Below are positions 25,199 to 35,421 of a stretch of DNA of 64,000 nucleotides, in pieces; positions within the stretch are counted from its first letter, which is position 1; the number at the start of each line of letters is the position of its first letter. The stretch is from Halobacterium salinarum DSM 3754 (lineage in GTDB: Archaea > Halobacteriota > Halobacteria > Halobacteriales > Halobacteriaceae): positions 1-64,000 of the forward strand of contig NZ_VRYN01000004.1 of assembly GCF_008124605.1 (NCBI RefSeq). The letters are read 5' to 3'. The notes under the pieces were generated by a model. It made no database searches. It was not told the origin of the DNA and saw only the letters and a program-made list of their open reading frames with translations. A program made the position numbers and the translations under genes.

Positions 25199-26591
25199 AT
25201 GACTGACGACCGTCGGCACACCCGCCGCCAGGTCCTCCGCGCGGGGTTCGCCCTCGGCGCGGGCAGCGCGCTCGCAGGCTGCCTGACACTCGACACCGGC
25301 TTCGGGTCGTCCGACCAGCCCAGCCGAACGACGACCGTCCGGGACGGCGGGACGACGCCGACGGGTAGTCGAAGCGAGACGCCCGACGCCGTCGGCACCG
25401 AGTTCGTCGCCGGCGGCTTCGCGAACCCGCTCGGCGTCGAGTTCGCACCAGGCGACACGAGGACGCCGTACGTCGTCCGACCAGCCCGGCGTCGTGTACG
25501 CAGTCGGTCGCGACGGCGTCCGCGAGGAGCCGTTCCTCGACGTGCGCGACCGGCTGGTCGACCTCTCGGGCTACGAGGAGCGCGGCCTGCTCGGCCTCGC
25601 CTTCCACCCCGACTTCGAGGCCGACAGACGCGTCTTCGCGCGATACAGCGCGCCAGCGACCGTCGACACGCCGCCGAACTACAGCCACCGCTTCGTCCTG
25701 TCGTCGTTCCGAGTCACCGAAGGCAGCGCCGACCCCGACAGCGAGACACGCCTCCTGGAACTCCCACAGCCTCAGGCGAACCACAACGCCGGGAGCGTCG
25801 CCTTCGGTCCGGACGGCTTCCTCCACGTCGGCACCGGCGACGGCGGCGGCGCGAACGACGTCGGGACCGGCCACGTCGCGGACTGGTACGACGCTATCGA
25901 CGGCGGGAACGGCCAAGACGTCACGGAGAACCTCCTGGGGAGTGTTCTCCGAATCGACGTGGACGCCGACGGCGACCAGCCCTACGGCATCCCCGAGGAC
26001 AACCCACTCGTTGGCCGGCCGGGGCTCGACGAGCAGTACGCCTGGGGGTTCCGGAACCCCTGGCGATTCTCGTTCACCGACGGCGACCTCTACGTCGCGG
26101 ACGTCGGTCAGAACCGCTTCGAGGAGGTGAGCGTCGTCGAGTCCGGCGGAAACTACGGCTGGAATGTCCGGGAGGCCACCCACTGCTTCGACCCGGAGAC
26201 CCCCGGGTCGCCCCCTGACGACTGCCCCACAGAGACAGCCGACGGCGACCCGCTCCGCGACCCCATCGTCGAGTACGCCCACGACGGGGACGACCTCTCC
26301 GGCGTCTCGGTCATCGGCGGCTACCGCTACACCGGCGACGCGCTCCCGGGGCTCGCCGGCGCATACGTCTTCGGCGACTGGCAGGCCGACGGCCGCCTCT
26401 TCATCGCACGACCGGACGACGGCCTCTGGGAGACCGAGACGGTCGACCTCACGGGTGGCGACACCGGCCCGGGCGAGTACCTGCTCGCGTTCGGCCGGGG
26501 CGCCGACGACGAACTGTACGTCGCCACCACCGACTCCGGGACGCCGACGGGGCAGTCGGGTACGGTGCACCGACTCGTCTCGACCGCGTGA
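25199..26591 (+). pseudogene. PQQ-type sugar dehydrogenase lipoprotein, frameshifted
   Basis: Would encode a six-bladed β-propeller aldose/sorbosone dehydrogenase-like protein. The N-terminus has a Tat motif (TRRQVLRAGFALGAG) and lipobox LAGC. The propeller includes GLLGLAFHPDF, NHNAGSVAFGPDG, GTGDGGG and AWGFRNPWRFSF. The frame breaks at about 25477: the first part reads through TPYVV, the rest resumes as DQPGVVYAVGRDG one base later. The span of 1393 nt is 3n+1, so a single extra C in GTCGTCC explains it. The downstream part is uninterrupted, so the lesion is recent or a sequence error. Confidence 0.88.
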
Positions 26592-26656
26592 CGGGTCGTC
26601 CCGGCAACCCGGTCCGGGTACCGAACACCAAAGACGACGGGCTTCCAGCACAGTCC

Positions 26657-26869
26657 ATGGACCGCGACGTCACCACGAGAGACCGCATCTGGGCGTCGGT
26701 ACTGCGGCACGCTCAGCGAGACGACCCGCTCTCTATCTCGAACGTCCGCAACGACATCCACTTCGACCACCGCCCTAGCGACGAGGAAGTGCGGCGCGTC
26801 CTCGAAGCCGCCAGCGAAATCGGCACGGTCGAACGGACGCCGTCCGGGCACTGGGCGTTCACCAACTAG
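26657..26869 (+). CDS. Small winged-helix-like protein
   Basis: A 70-residue protein starting MDRDVTTRDRIWASVLRHA. LSISNVRNDI, EEVRRVLEAASEIGTVER and GHWAF resemble a minimal winged helix ending in its wing. DNA binding is plausible but there is no known partner. It follows the sugar dehydrogenase gene by 65 nt. Confidence 0.6.
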   Translation: MDRDVTTRDRIWASVLRHAQRDDPLSISNVRNDIHFDHRPSDEEVRRVLEAASEIGTVERTPSGHWAFTN

Positions 26870-26974
26870 CGCAGTCGCAGCGGCCACTGGAAAGCGTCAG
26901 TACGACGCGCCGGAAACCGGCGCTGGACCCGACTGTGTCTGTCGAGTCCGAAAAACAACAGAAGAGTGGGGCCG

Positions 26975-27556
26975 TTACAGATTGACGGCGTTCTTGTCCT
27001 TGAGGGACTCGGGAACGTTCGCCCAGTAGGACGTTTTCGAACCGTACTGGGTGGTCAGCGTGAGCTGGACCTCTTCGCCGGCCTTCAGACCGTTCTCCGT
27101 GATTGCCGACGAGTTCATGACAATCGTGAGGCGGTCGGACTGGTCGACAAGCACGGGGTTGTTGTTGCCTTTGATCTGCTCGGTCGTGAAGTTCGTATCG
27201 TCCGGATTACTCGTGTTGTAGACGAGGGTAGTGGCAGTGTCCGGGCCAATCCACTGGATGGTGGACTTGCTGAGGTTGATGTTGTCAGCCCCAGCCGCCT
27301 GCCGCACCGTCAGGTTCGTATAGTTGACGATGTCGGAGCTATTGACGTTGCCGTAGGCGGAGACGACATCGATACGGTTAGAGACCTGTGCGCTGGCTTC
27401 CTCGCCCGTGGCTGCGCCTTTGGACTGGAGGAAGCCGGCCGTGTTGATGAGGACGCCGGCGGCGATCGCCGCGACCAGCACCATCGCGATGAACACGATG
27501 AGTGTGCCAATCCCGACCTGACCCCGCTCGTCCTCGTCGTTGATAAACTCGAACAT
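26975..27556 (-). CDS. Archaellin (archaeal flagellin), orphan locus
   Basis: A 193-residue archaellum filament subunit. The class III signal [13 protein letters not shown] would be cut before [17 protein letters not shown], the conserved filament-core helix. The rest is the β-rich outer domain. Seven N-x-S/T sequons are present (NSS, NYT, NLT, NLS, NTS, NFT, NSS), consistent with the N-glycosylation of halophile archaellins. The start at 27556 is chosen because the signal must begin there; an ATG 60 nt upstream adds non-signal residues. No other arl/fla genes are in the window. Confidence 0.93.
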   Translation of the reverse strand: MFEFINDEDERGQVGIGTLIVFIAMVLVAAIAAGVLINTAGFLQSKGAATGEEASAQVSNRIDVVSAYGNVNSSDIVNYTNLTVRQAAGADNINLSKSTIQWIGPDTATTLVYNTSNPDDTNFTTEQIKGNNNPVLVDQSDRLTIVMNSSAITENGLKAGEEVQLTLTTQYGSKTSYWANVPESLKDKNAVNL

Positions 27557-27723
27557 GTGCGTAGTGCCCGCGCGGATACCGACGCGAGTACTCGACTGGA
27601 GTCGCAGGGCACTCATAAACGTTCGCTCCGATTATCTGGCGTGAAAACCACGGTATGGCGGGCGCTCGGGTCAGACACTACCGTCGCGGTGTCTCCCGCG
27701 CTCGTTCTTCTCAGAGTTCCGGT

Positions 27724-28083
27724 TCAGACGCCGGGGACGCCCACCGCATCGAACGTCGAGAGGCCGAGGAACGCGAGCGCGTAGAGCACGACGAGGACGG
27801 TGAGCCAGGCGACGAACGCGATGAGGACGGCGCTCCCCCAGCCGCCGGGATACCGGGAGTTGATGACGGCGACGTACGCGAGCAACACCAGCAACGGTCC
27901 GAGCAGCGGAATCCAGCCCAACAGGAAGCCGACGACTGCCCAGATGATGGCACCGAGCAGCGCCGTCACGATGGCGTACGTGTAGTCCTCGCGGTCGGTG
28001 ACGACCCGCGCGCCGACGTAGATGCCGAGCGCGCCGACCAGGAGGCTGACGACGAAGACGACCAGAGAGTCGAGGAGCGCCAT
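27724..28083 (-). CDS. Four-helix membrane protein
   Basis: A 119-residue hydrophobic protein starting MALLDSLVVFVVSLLVGALG. Four transmembrane stretches are visible, with GFLLGWIPLLGPLLVLLAYV in the middle and PGGWGSAVLIAFVAWL near the end. The pattern is common in haloarchaea, but I know of no function. Confidence 0.7.
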   Translation of the reverse strand: MALLDSLVVFVVSLLVGALGIYVGARVVTDREDYTYAIVTALLGAIIWAVVGFLLGWIPLLGPLLVLLAYVAVINSRYPGGWGSAVLIAFVAWLTVLVVLYALAFLGLSTFDAVGVPGV

Positions 28084-28152
28084 ACCGGCTACCGTCGACG
28101 GACGCACTGATTGTTAGTTCCGCGTTTCGCGACCCGCCGGTAGGATCCCGGG

Positions 28153-28449
28153 TCAGCCCGAGTCCGGGTCGTCGTCGGCTGCCGGCGGTCGGCTGGACAG
28201 CTCGCCGAATCGCCGGCGTGCACGCCCGGAGCGCCGCTCGGACTCGTCGGGGTCGTACGACACCGCAGCTACCCGGCCGTCCTCGACCTCGACGCGCAGG
28301 ACGGCGTCCACGCTGCGGCCGGCTTCGGGTAGCCGAGCCCTATCCAGCGCGCGCTCGCCGACTGTCTCGCTGTCGACTTCCAGCAGCACGACCGCCAGAT
28401 CCCCCTCGAAGCGGTCCACGACGCCCGTGTAGGTTCCGTCTGCCGGCAT
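28153..28449 (-). CDS. DUF3006 family protein
   Basis: A 98-residue protein. YTGVVDRFEGDLAVVLLEV is the DUF3006 signature of a small β domain; the C-terminal third is Arg/Glu/Asp-rich and disordered. DUF3006 genes commonly sit next to ComEC-like MBL genes, as here. Its ATG overlaps the upstream TGA by one base, so the two are co-translated. Confidence 0.82.
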   Translation of the reverse strand: MPADGTYTGVVDRFEGDLAVVLLEVDSETVGERALDRARLPEAGRSVDAVLRVEVEDGRVAAVSYDPDESERRSGRARRRFGELSSRPPAADDDPDSG

Positions 28450-29870
28450 CAGTACGCCTCCCGGGTCACAGTCGACCCGTCGTCGTCCTGCACCGTAACG
28501 ATGGCCCCGGCGTTGTTCCACACCGCGCGGTCCAGTCCCCAGTAGACCGCCGTCCGTGTGTCCGTTCCGGTGCCCGTGTACAGCGTCACGCGCTCGCCGG
28601 GTCCGAGTTCGAGCCCGGTCGGGAACACGTACTCGTGGCCGGCCTTGTCGGTGACAGTCCACCCGCCGAGGTTCAGTGGCTCCGCGCCGTCGTTCTCGAA
28701 GACGACGTACTCGCCGTTCGGGTTCTCGTTGTCGTCGCCGGGTGCGTCTTCGTGGACGTCCACGACCGAGAGCGAACCGTCCATCTGCTCGGTGGTGGTC
28801 GGCGGCACGTCCGCCACCGGCCCCGCCACCGGAATCACGGCCCGGACCGCGAGGTCGTCCGCCGGTTCGGCGTCGCTCGGGGCTCCGTCTCGGAGGGCCA
28901 GCGGGCCCGTCGGCGCGTCGCGCTGTGTCGCGACGGTGACGGCGGACCCGTTACTGGTCACGCGCACCGCGCCGTGGGTGGCCGTCCAGTACGTCCGAAC
29001 GCCGCGCTCGGCGAGCCGCGAGAGCACCGCCTCGTGGGGGTGGCCGTACTGGGAGTCGTACGCGCTGGAGACGACGGCGACCCGCGGCGTCGCGGCGTCG
29101 AGGAACGTCGCGCCCGAACTCGACGCGCTGCCGTGGTGGCCCGCGCTCAGCACGGTCGCGTTCAGTCCGTCGCCGTACTCGTCGACGAGGAACGCTTCGC
29201 TTTCGTCTTCGCCGTCGCCCGGCAGCAACAGCGTCGTGTTCCCGAACCCGAGTCGGAGGACGACGCTGTTCTCGTTGCGGTCGCCGCCCGCGAGGTGGCG
29301 GCGCGGCGGCGCGAGCACTTCGATGTCGACGCCGGCCATCGGAATCGGGTCGCCGGCGCGCGTCTCGTACAGGGGCACGTCGTGGGCTTCGACGGCGTCG
29401 AGGTAGTTGTCGTAGGTCTGGGATGACGCCGTGATGCCGGGGTCGTAGACGGCACCGACGCCCTCGCTCTCGGTCTCGAAGTGTTCGATGACCGCGGCGT
29501 GGCCGCCGATGTGGTCGGCGTCGGCGTGACTCGTCACGAGGTAGTCGAGGCGCTCCACGCCCCGGGCGTCGAGGTACGCGAGGACGTCCTCGCCGTCGTC
29601 GCGCCAGTCCCCCGAGTCCACGAGCATCGTCTCGCCCGTCGGACCCTCGACGAAGACACTCGACCCCTGGCCGACGTCGAGAAAGTGGACAGACAGCGTG
29701 CCGTTCGGTGAGTCGACGGTTGGCTGGCTCCCCGACGCGGACTGGGAATCGGGCGGTGCGTCGGTCTGCTCGCTCGGCGCGACGGCCCCGTCGCTGACCG
29801 CGCCCGTACACCCCGCGAGGGCGACGAGGGCGACCACACCGAGAACGACGATGACTCGACGCCGGTCCAT
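28449..29870 (-). CDS. Secreted ComEC-like MBL hydrolase with a lamin-tail domain
   Basis: A 473-residue lipoprotein. The signal is followed by lipobox ALAGC (Cys21). The MBL domain (about 58-300) has FLDVGQGSSVFVEGP, TSHADADHIGGH and LSAGHHGSASSSG, as in the C-terminal domain of ComEC/Rec2. A lamin-tail-like β domain (about 368-470; YVVFENDGAEPLNLGGWTV) closes it; such domains often accompany secreted nucleases. It probably degrades or binds extracellular DNA near the cell surface (inference). Two-gene operon with DUF3006. Confidence 0.87.
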   Translation of the reverse strand: MDRRRVIVVLGVVALVALAGCTGAVSDGAVAPSEQTDAPPDSQSASGSQPTVDSPNGTLSVHFLDVGQGSSVFVEGPTGETMLVDSGDWRDDGEDVLAYLDARGVERLDYLVTSHADADHIGGHAAVIEHFETESEGVGAVYDPGITASSQTYDNYLDAVEAHDVPLYETRAGDPIPMAGVDIEVLAPPRRHLAGGDRNENSVVLRLGFGNTTLLLPGDGEDESEAFLVDEYGDGLNATVLSAGHHGSASSSGATFLDAATPRVAVVSSAYDSQYGHPHEAVLSRLAERGVRTYWTATHGAVRVTSNGSAVTVATQRDAPTGPLALRDGAPSDAEPADDLAVRAVIPVAGPVADVPPTTTEQMDGSLSVVDVHEDAPGDDNENPNGEYVVFENDGAEPLNLGGWTVTDKAGHEYVFPTGLELGPGERVTLYTGTGTDTRTAVYWGLDRAVWNNAGAIVTVQDDDGSTVTREAY

Positions 29871-30035
29871 GTGTTATCCCAACACTCCCCGCGCGAATAG
29901 GTGTTCTGGGCGCACTCGCGTCCGATTCTCGGGCGAGCAGGCCGCAGTCGCGGCACCAACGAGAGGGCGCGTCCTTTGGCAACGTCTGCCAGCGGGGGAA
30001 GACGTAAGTGCAACCGCGGACTGGGGAGTGATACG

Positions 30036-31257
<1,222 letters not shown>

Positions 31258-31290
31258 CGCCGGCCGGCAAGCCTTGCGCCACCAGTCACA

Positions 31291-31298
31291 TCTATACG
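31291..31298 (+). promoter_or_regulatory. TATA box ahead of the ilv-leu leader
   Basis: TCTATACG is centred about 29 nt before the ATG of the 25-codon leader ORF, so the transcript should begin at that ATG. Confidence 0.5.
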
Positions 31299-31323
31299 TG
31301 GCCGCGCGATAGCGGAGTGTACG

Positions 31324-31401
31324 ATGCAGTCACACACCGCACGCTCGGCCGTTCTCGCGGGCAGCGGTGTGGCTGTCGGACTCGGTATTGTAGGGGCGTA
31401 A
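31324..31401 (+). CDS. Candidate leader peptide of the ilv-leu operon
   Basis: A 25-residue ORF, MQSHTARSAVLAGSGVAVGL followed by GIVGA. Seven of 25 residues are Val, Leu or Ile, concentrated in the second half (V10, L11, V16, V18, L20, I22, V23). It sits about 29 nt past a TATA-like box, so it would be the first thing translated on a leaderless message. It ends inside the loop of a 7-bp hairpin, 124 nt before ilvB. This is the layout of an attenuation leader, but archaeal ribosome-mediated attenuation is little documented, so regulation is inference. Confidence 0.5.
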   Translation: MQSHTARSAVLAGSGVAVGLGIVGA

Positions 31402-31416
31402 GCTCCCCTACCTACA
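31389..31416 (+). promoter_or_regulatory. Overlapping alternative hairpins in the ilvB leader
   Basis: Stem A: GTAGGGG (31390-31396) pairs with CCCCTAC (31405-31411); the leader peptide's TAA (31399-31401) lies in its loop. Stem B: TGTAGG (31389-31394) can pair instead with CCTACA (31411-31416). The two share the left arm and exclude each other. Confidence 0.4.
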
Positions 31417-31525
31417 CTTCTCACCGACCCGGCCGGTACCGAATTTCCAGACCGACAGCCACCGCAGCATCCGCAATGACACACGCAGCAGACACCCGAG
31501 ACACGACACGGACCGAGGGGTATCG

Positions 31526-33430
31526 ATGACAGACCACGGCGCAGTGCCGGAGTTCGACGACGCGGACGCGCCGGGTGAACCGACGCCCGACGCGGACGCG
31601 CCGACTCCCGAGGGGGAGACGGACGACGGCCGCGACCCGGAGCGGGAGAACAGCACCGACGAGACGACGCAGACGTCGACCGGCGCTGACGCGGTCGTCG
31701 CCGCGCTCGAAGCAGCCGGTGCAGAGACGGTGTTCGGCGTGCAGGGCGGCGCTATCATGCCGGTCTACGACGCGCTGTACGACGCCGACGACGTGTCCCA
31801 CGTGACGATGGCTCACGAGCAGGGGGCGGCCCACGCTGCGGACGCGTACGGCGCAGTCACGGGCGAGCCGGGCGTCTGCATGGCGACCTCGGGGCCCGGC
31901 GCGACGAACCTCGTGACCGGCATCGCGGACGCCGACATGGACTCCGAGCCGGTCGTCGCGCTCACCGGGCAGGTCCCTTCCGATTTGGTCGGCAACGACG
32001 CGTTCCAGGAGACGGACACGGTCGGCGTCACGACCCCCATCACGAAGTCCAACACGTTCGCGTCGAGCGCCGACGAGGTCGGCGAGGACGTGTCGACGGC
32101 GTTCGCGCTGGCGGCCAGCGGTCGACAGGGGCCGACCCTCGTCGACCTCCCGAAAGACGTGACGACCGATAAGACGGACGCCGAACCGACCGATAAGACG
32201 GACGCCGAACCGACCGAACCGACGGTTCCCGGCACCGTCTCGGTCCCTGAGCGAGCCGACGAGGCCGCAATCGACGCCGCCGCAGCTACCATCGCTGCCG
32301 CCGACCGACCCGTGATTCTCGCGGGCGGCGGCGTCGTGAAGGGCGACGCCACCGACGAACTGCGGGCGTTCGCGAAAGACCACGAGATTCCGGTGGCGAC
32401 GACGATGCCCGGCATCGGCGCGTTCCCGGAAGACCACGACCTCGCACTGGAGATGGCGGGGATGCACGGCACCGGGTACGCGAACATGGCGACGACGATG
32501 ACCGACTGCCTGCTGGCGGTCGGCACCAGATTCGACGACCGGCTGACCGGCGGCGTCGACTCGTTCGCGCCGGAGGCGACCGTCGTCCACGTCGACATAG
32601 ACCCGGCAGAGATTTCGAAGAACGTCGAGGCCGACCACCCGCTGGTCGGGGACGCCGGTACCGTCCTCGACCAACTGGCGGCAGCGATGGACGGCTCGCC
32701 GGACACGGACGAGTGGCTGGCGCAGTGCAGCGACTGGCAGACGGAGTACCCGATGGACTACGCGGTGCCCGCTGCCGAGACCGACGACGGCGCACCCGAC
32801 GCGTCGGCGTTCCCCGACGACGAGCCGGTGAAACCGCAGTTCGTCGTCGAGGCCGTCGACGCCGCGACCGACGACGACACCGTCGTCACGACCGGCGTCG
32901 GCCAGCACCAGATGTGGGCCTGCCAGTACTGGACGTACACCGAACCCCGGACGTGGGTGTCCAGCCACGGCCTCGGCGCGATGGGGTACGGGCTGCCCTC
33001 CGCCGTCGGCGCGCGGCTGGCGGCCGACGACGACCAGTCCGTCGTCTGCTTCGACGGCGACGGCTCGTTCCTGATGACGTGTCAGGAACTCGTCGTTGCG
33101 GCCCGCGAGAACCTCGACATCACGGTCTTCGTGCTGAACAACGAGGCCATCGGGATGGTCAAGCAGTGGCAGGACGCCTTCTTCGACGGCCGGCGGATGG
33201 CCTCGGAGTACCCCTGGGTGCCGGAGTTCGACGCGCTCGCCGAGGCGTTCGGTGCCGACGGCTTCCGCATCGAGCGCTACGACGATGTCGCTGACACCGT
33301 CGAGGCGGCGCTCGCCACCGACGGGCCGGCGGTCGTGGACGTCTACATCGACCCGACCGAGGAGGTCTACCCGATGGTCCCGTCTGGCGGCGACAACGGC
33401 CAGTTCGCGCTCTCGGAGGCCCACCTATGA
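31526..33430 (+). CDS. ilvB: Acetolactate synthase, large subunit
   Basis: TPP- and FAD-dependent enzyme making acetolactate and acetohydroxybutyrate, first common step of Val/Leu/Ile synthesis. 634 residues; the first 50 or so are an acidic, Pro-rich extension not found in bacterial enzymes. Motifs: GVQGGAIMPVYDAL, TMAHEQGAAHAADAYG with the catalytic Glu, ATSGPGATNLVTG, and the TPP-binding GDGSFLMTCQEL to NN. An internal 24-nt duplication lengthens the linker after DLPKDVT. Its stop overlaps ilvN by 4 nt. Confidence 0.96.
   Translation: MTDHGAVPEFDDADAPGEPTPDADAPTPEGETDDGRDPERENSTDETTQTSTGADAVVAALEAAGAETVFGVQGGAIMPVYDALYDADDVSHVTMAHEQGAAHAADAYGAVTGEPGVCMATSGPGATNLVTGIADADMDSEPVVALTGQVPSDLVGNDAFQETDTVGVTTPITKSNTFASSADEVGEDVSTAFALAASGRQGPTLVDLPKDVTTDKTDAEPTDKTDAEPTEPTVPGTVSVPERADEAAIDAAAATIAAADRPVILAGGGVVKGDATDELRAFAKDHEIPVATTMPGIGAFPEDHDLALEMAGMHGTGYANMATTMTDCLLAVGTRFDDRLTGGVDSFAPEATVVHVDIDPAEISKNVEADHPLVGDAGTVLDQLAAAMDGSPDTDEWLAQCSDWQTEYPMDYAVPAAETDDGAPDASAFPDDEPVKPQFVVEAVDAATDDDTVVTTGVGQHQMWACQYWTYTEPRTWVSSHGLGAMGYGLPSAVGARLAADDDQSVVCFDGDGSFLMTCQELVVAARENLDITVFVLNNEAIGMVKQWQDAFFDGRRMASEYPWVPEFDALAEAFGADGFRIERYDDVADTVEAALATDGPAVVDVYIDPTEEVYPMVPSGGDNGQFALSEAHL
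32165..32212 (+). repeat. 24-bp tandem duplication inside ilvB
   Basis: Two exact 24-nt copies encode TDKTDAEP twice, followed by a partial third (TEP). They fall in the acidic linker between the first and middle domains, so expansion is in frame. Confidence 0.85.
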
Positions 33431-34053
33431 GCGGCCGGAACGAACAGCGGGGGCTCCCGGGTCCCGCGCCCGAGGACCGCCAGCGGCCGCGGGGCCGGCG
33501 GACGGCCCAGGGCGTCCGCGTCGACCCGGAGGCGGAAGCCGAGCATCCGGCCCGGCGCACGGTCATCTCCGCGCTCGTCGAACACGAGCCGGGCGTGCTG
33601 GCACGGGTCTCCGGGCTGTTCAGCCGCCGGCAGTTCAACATCGAGTCGCTGACCGTGGCGGACACGCAGAACGACGACTGGGCGCGCATCACCGTCGTCG
33701 TGGAGGAGCCCGACCCGGGCATCGACCAGGTCGAGAAGCAGCTCGCGAAGGTCGTTCCCGTCATCCACGTCCGGGAACTCGAAGCCGACGCGCTCGCCCG
33801 CGAGCTCGTCGTCGTCAAAGTGGACGCCGACCGCCCGGAGGAGGTCCACGCAATCACCGAAATGTACGGCGGGACCACCCTCGACGCGGGGCCGCGGACG
33901 GTGACGGTCGAACTCACCGGTGACGAACAGAAAATCGACGACGCCATCGACGCGTTCCGCCAGTTCGGCATCCGCGAGATCGCCCGCACCGGCCAGACGG
34001 CACTGGCCCGTGGCGAGACGAAAACAGCAGTCGTTCCAGACCACCTCAAATGA
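33427..34053 (+). CDS. ilvN: Acetolactate synthase, regulatory small subunit
   Basis: 208 residues. The N-terminal ACT domain (about 48-120: [31 protein letters not shown]) binds valine for feedback inhibition in characterised enzymes; a second ACT-like C-terminal half follows. A basic N-terminal extension of about 40 residues is unusual. ATG overlaps the ilvB stop and its TGA overlaps the ilvC start by 4 nt. Confidence 0.95.
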   Translation: MSGRNEQRGLPGPAPEDRQRPRGRRTAQGVRVDPEAEAEHPARRTVISALVEHEPGVLARVSGLFSRRQFNIESLTVADTQNDDWARITVVVEEPDPGIDQVEKQLAKVVPVIHVRELEADALARELVVVKVDADRPEEVHAITEMYGGTTLDAGPRTVTVELTGDEQKIDDAIDAFRQFGIREIARTGQTALARGETKTAVVPDHLK

Positions 34054-35126
34054 CAGAGACAGACAGCAGTCCGAGCGGAGACGAGCAGTTCACGCAACCA
34101 GTGTACCACGAGTCCGACGCGGACCGACGACACGTCGACGACAAGACGGTCGCCGTCCTCGGCTACGGCAGTCAGGGGCACGCGCACGCCCAGAACCTCG
34201 CCGACAGCGACGTCGACGTGGTCGTCGGCCTGCGGGAGACCTCCGACTCCCGGAGGGCGGCCGAAGCCGACGGGCTGCGCGTAGCGACCCCAGTCGAGGC
34301 AGCCAGCGAGGCCGACGTCGTCTCCGTGCTCGTGCCGGACACCGTTCAGCCGGACGTGTTCGACGCCATCGAGCCCGAACTCGACGCGGGCGACACGCTC
34401 CAGTTCGCCCATGGCTTCAACGTCCACTACGGCCAGATCGAGCCGCCGGAGCGCGTCGACGTGACGATGATTGCGCCGAAGTCTCCCGGCCACCTCGTCC
34501 GCCGGAACTACGAGGCCGGTGAGGGCACGCCCGCGCTGCTGGCGGTCTACCAGAACGCCACCGGCGAGGCGCGGCAGGAGGCCCTGGCGTACGCGGACGC
34601 CATCGGCTGTGCGCGGGCTGGTGTCGTGGAGACGACGTTCCGGGAGGAGACCGAAACCGACCTGTTCGGCGAGCAGGCCGTGCTCTGTGGCGGCGTCGCC
34701 GAACTCACGAAGGCGGGCTACGAGACGCTCGTGGACGCCGGGTACAGCCCCGAGATGGCGTACTTCGAGTGCCTGAACGAACTCAAACTCATCGTGGACC
34801 TGATGTACGAGGGCGGTATCGGCGCGATGTGGGATTCGGTCTCCGACACGGCCGAGTACGGCGGGCTGACGCGCGGTGAGGCTGTCGTCGACGAGTCCGT
34901 CCGCGAGAACATGGAAGAAGTTCTGGAGGAGGTCCAGAACGGCGCGTTCGCGACCGAGTGGGTCGCCGAGAACCAGGCCGGCCGGCCGTCGTACAAGCAG
35001 CGCCGCAAAGCCGAGCAGGAACACGACATCGAGGACGTCGGGGAGCGACTCCGCAGCCTGTTCGCGTGGGCCGACGAGACCGCGTCCGAGGCCGAGCGGG
35101 AGCCGGAGGTGTCCGCCGATGACTGA
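34050..35126 (+). CDS. ilvC: Ketol-acid reductoisomerase
   Basis: NADPH- and Mg2+-dependent second step of branched-chain synthesis. The Rossmann motif is [20 protein letters not shown]; the knotted C-terminal domain has [35 protein letters not shown] and [10 protein letters not shown] with metal-binding acids. 358 residues, slightly longer than class I bacterial enzymes because of an acidic tail. The stop overlaps the next gene's ATG by 8 nt. Confidence 0.96.
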   Translation: MTETDSSPSGDEQFTQPVYHESDADRRHVDDKTVAVLGYGSQGHAHAQNLADSDVDVVVGLRETSDSRRAAEADGLRVATPVEAASEADVVSVLVPDTVQPDVFDAIEPELDAGDTLQFAHGFNVHYGQIEPPERVDVTMIAPKSPGHLVRRNYEAGEGTPALLAVYQNATGEARQEALAYADAIGCARAGVVETTFREETETDLFGEQAVLCGGVAELTKAGYETLVDAGYSPEMAYFECLNELKLIVDLMYEGGIGAMWDSVSDTAEYGGLTRGEAVVDESVRENMEEVLEEVQNGAFATEWVAENQAGRPSYKQRRKAEQEHDIEDVGERLRSLFAWADETASEAEREPEVSADD

Positions 35127-35421
35127 GCGCACGATGCGGTCGGTCAGCCAGCGCAACCCCGTCGACCCCGACCACGCCGTCGGCACGGTGTTCCGACGCG
35201 GGCCGGCGGTCGTCGCGGACGGCGGCGAGCGCGGCGTGGCCGCGGCCCAGCGCCCCGACGGCGGCGCGGACGCCGAAGACGGCGGCGACGGTGAGGACAG
35301 CCAGAAGATGAAGGACGTCGACCAGACGCCGCCGGACGAGGACGCGAGCGCGAACCGCGTCTGGGAGCGCGGCGGCGAATCGGCCCCGGACGGGGACGAC
35401 AACTCCGTAAACGATGAGTGA
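35119..35421 (+). CDS. Acidic protein of unknown function inside the ilv-leu operon
   Basis: A 100-residue protein. It begins [19 protein letters not shown], has a short ordered-looking N-terminal part, then becomes very Asp/Gly/Glu-rich and probably disordered ([15 protein letters not shown]). Both ends overlap neighbours by 8 nt (ilvC stop and leuC start), so it is translated with the operon. I do not recognise a function; a role linked to LeuC/LeuD is only guessed from position. Confidence 0.7.
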   Translation: MTERTMRSVSQRNPVDPDHAVGTVFRRGPAVVADGGERGVAAAQRPDGGADAEDGGDGEDSQKMKDVDQTPPDEDASANRVWERGGESAPDGDDNSVNDE

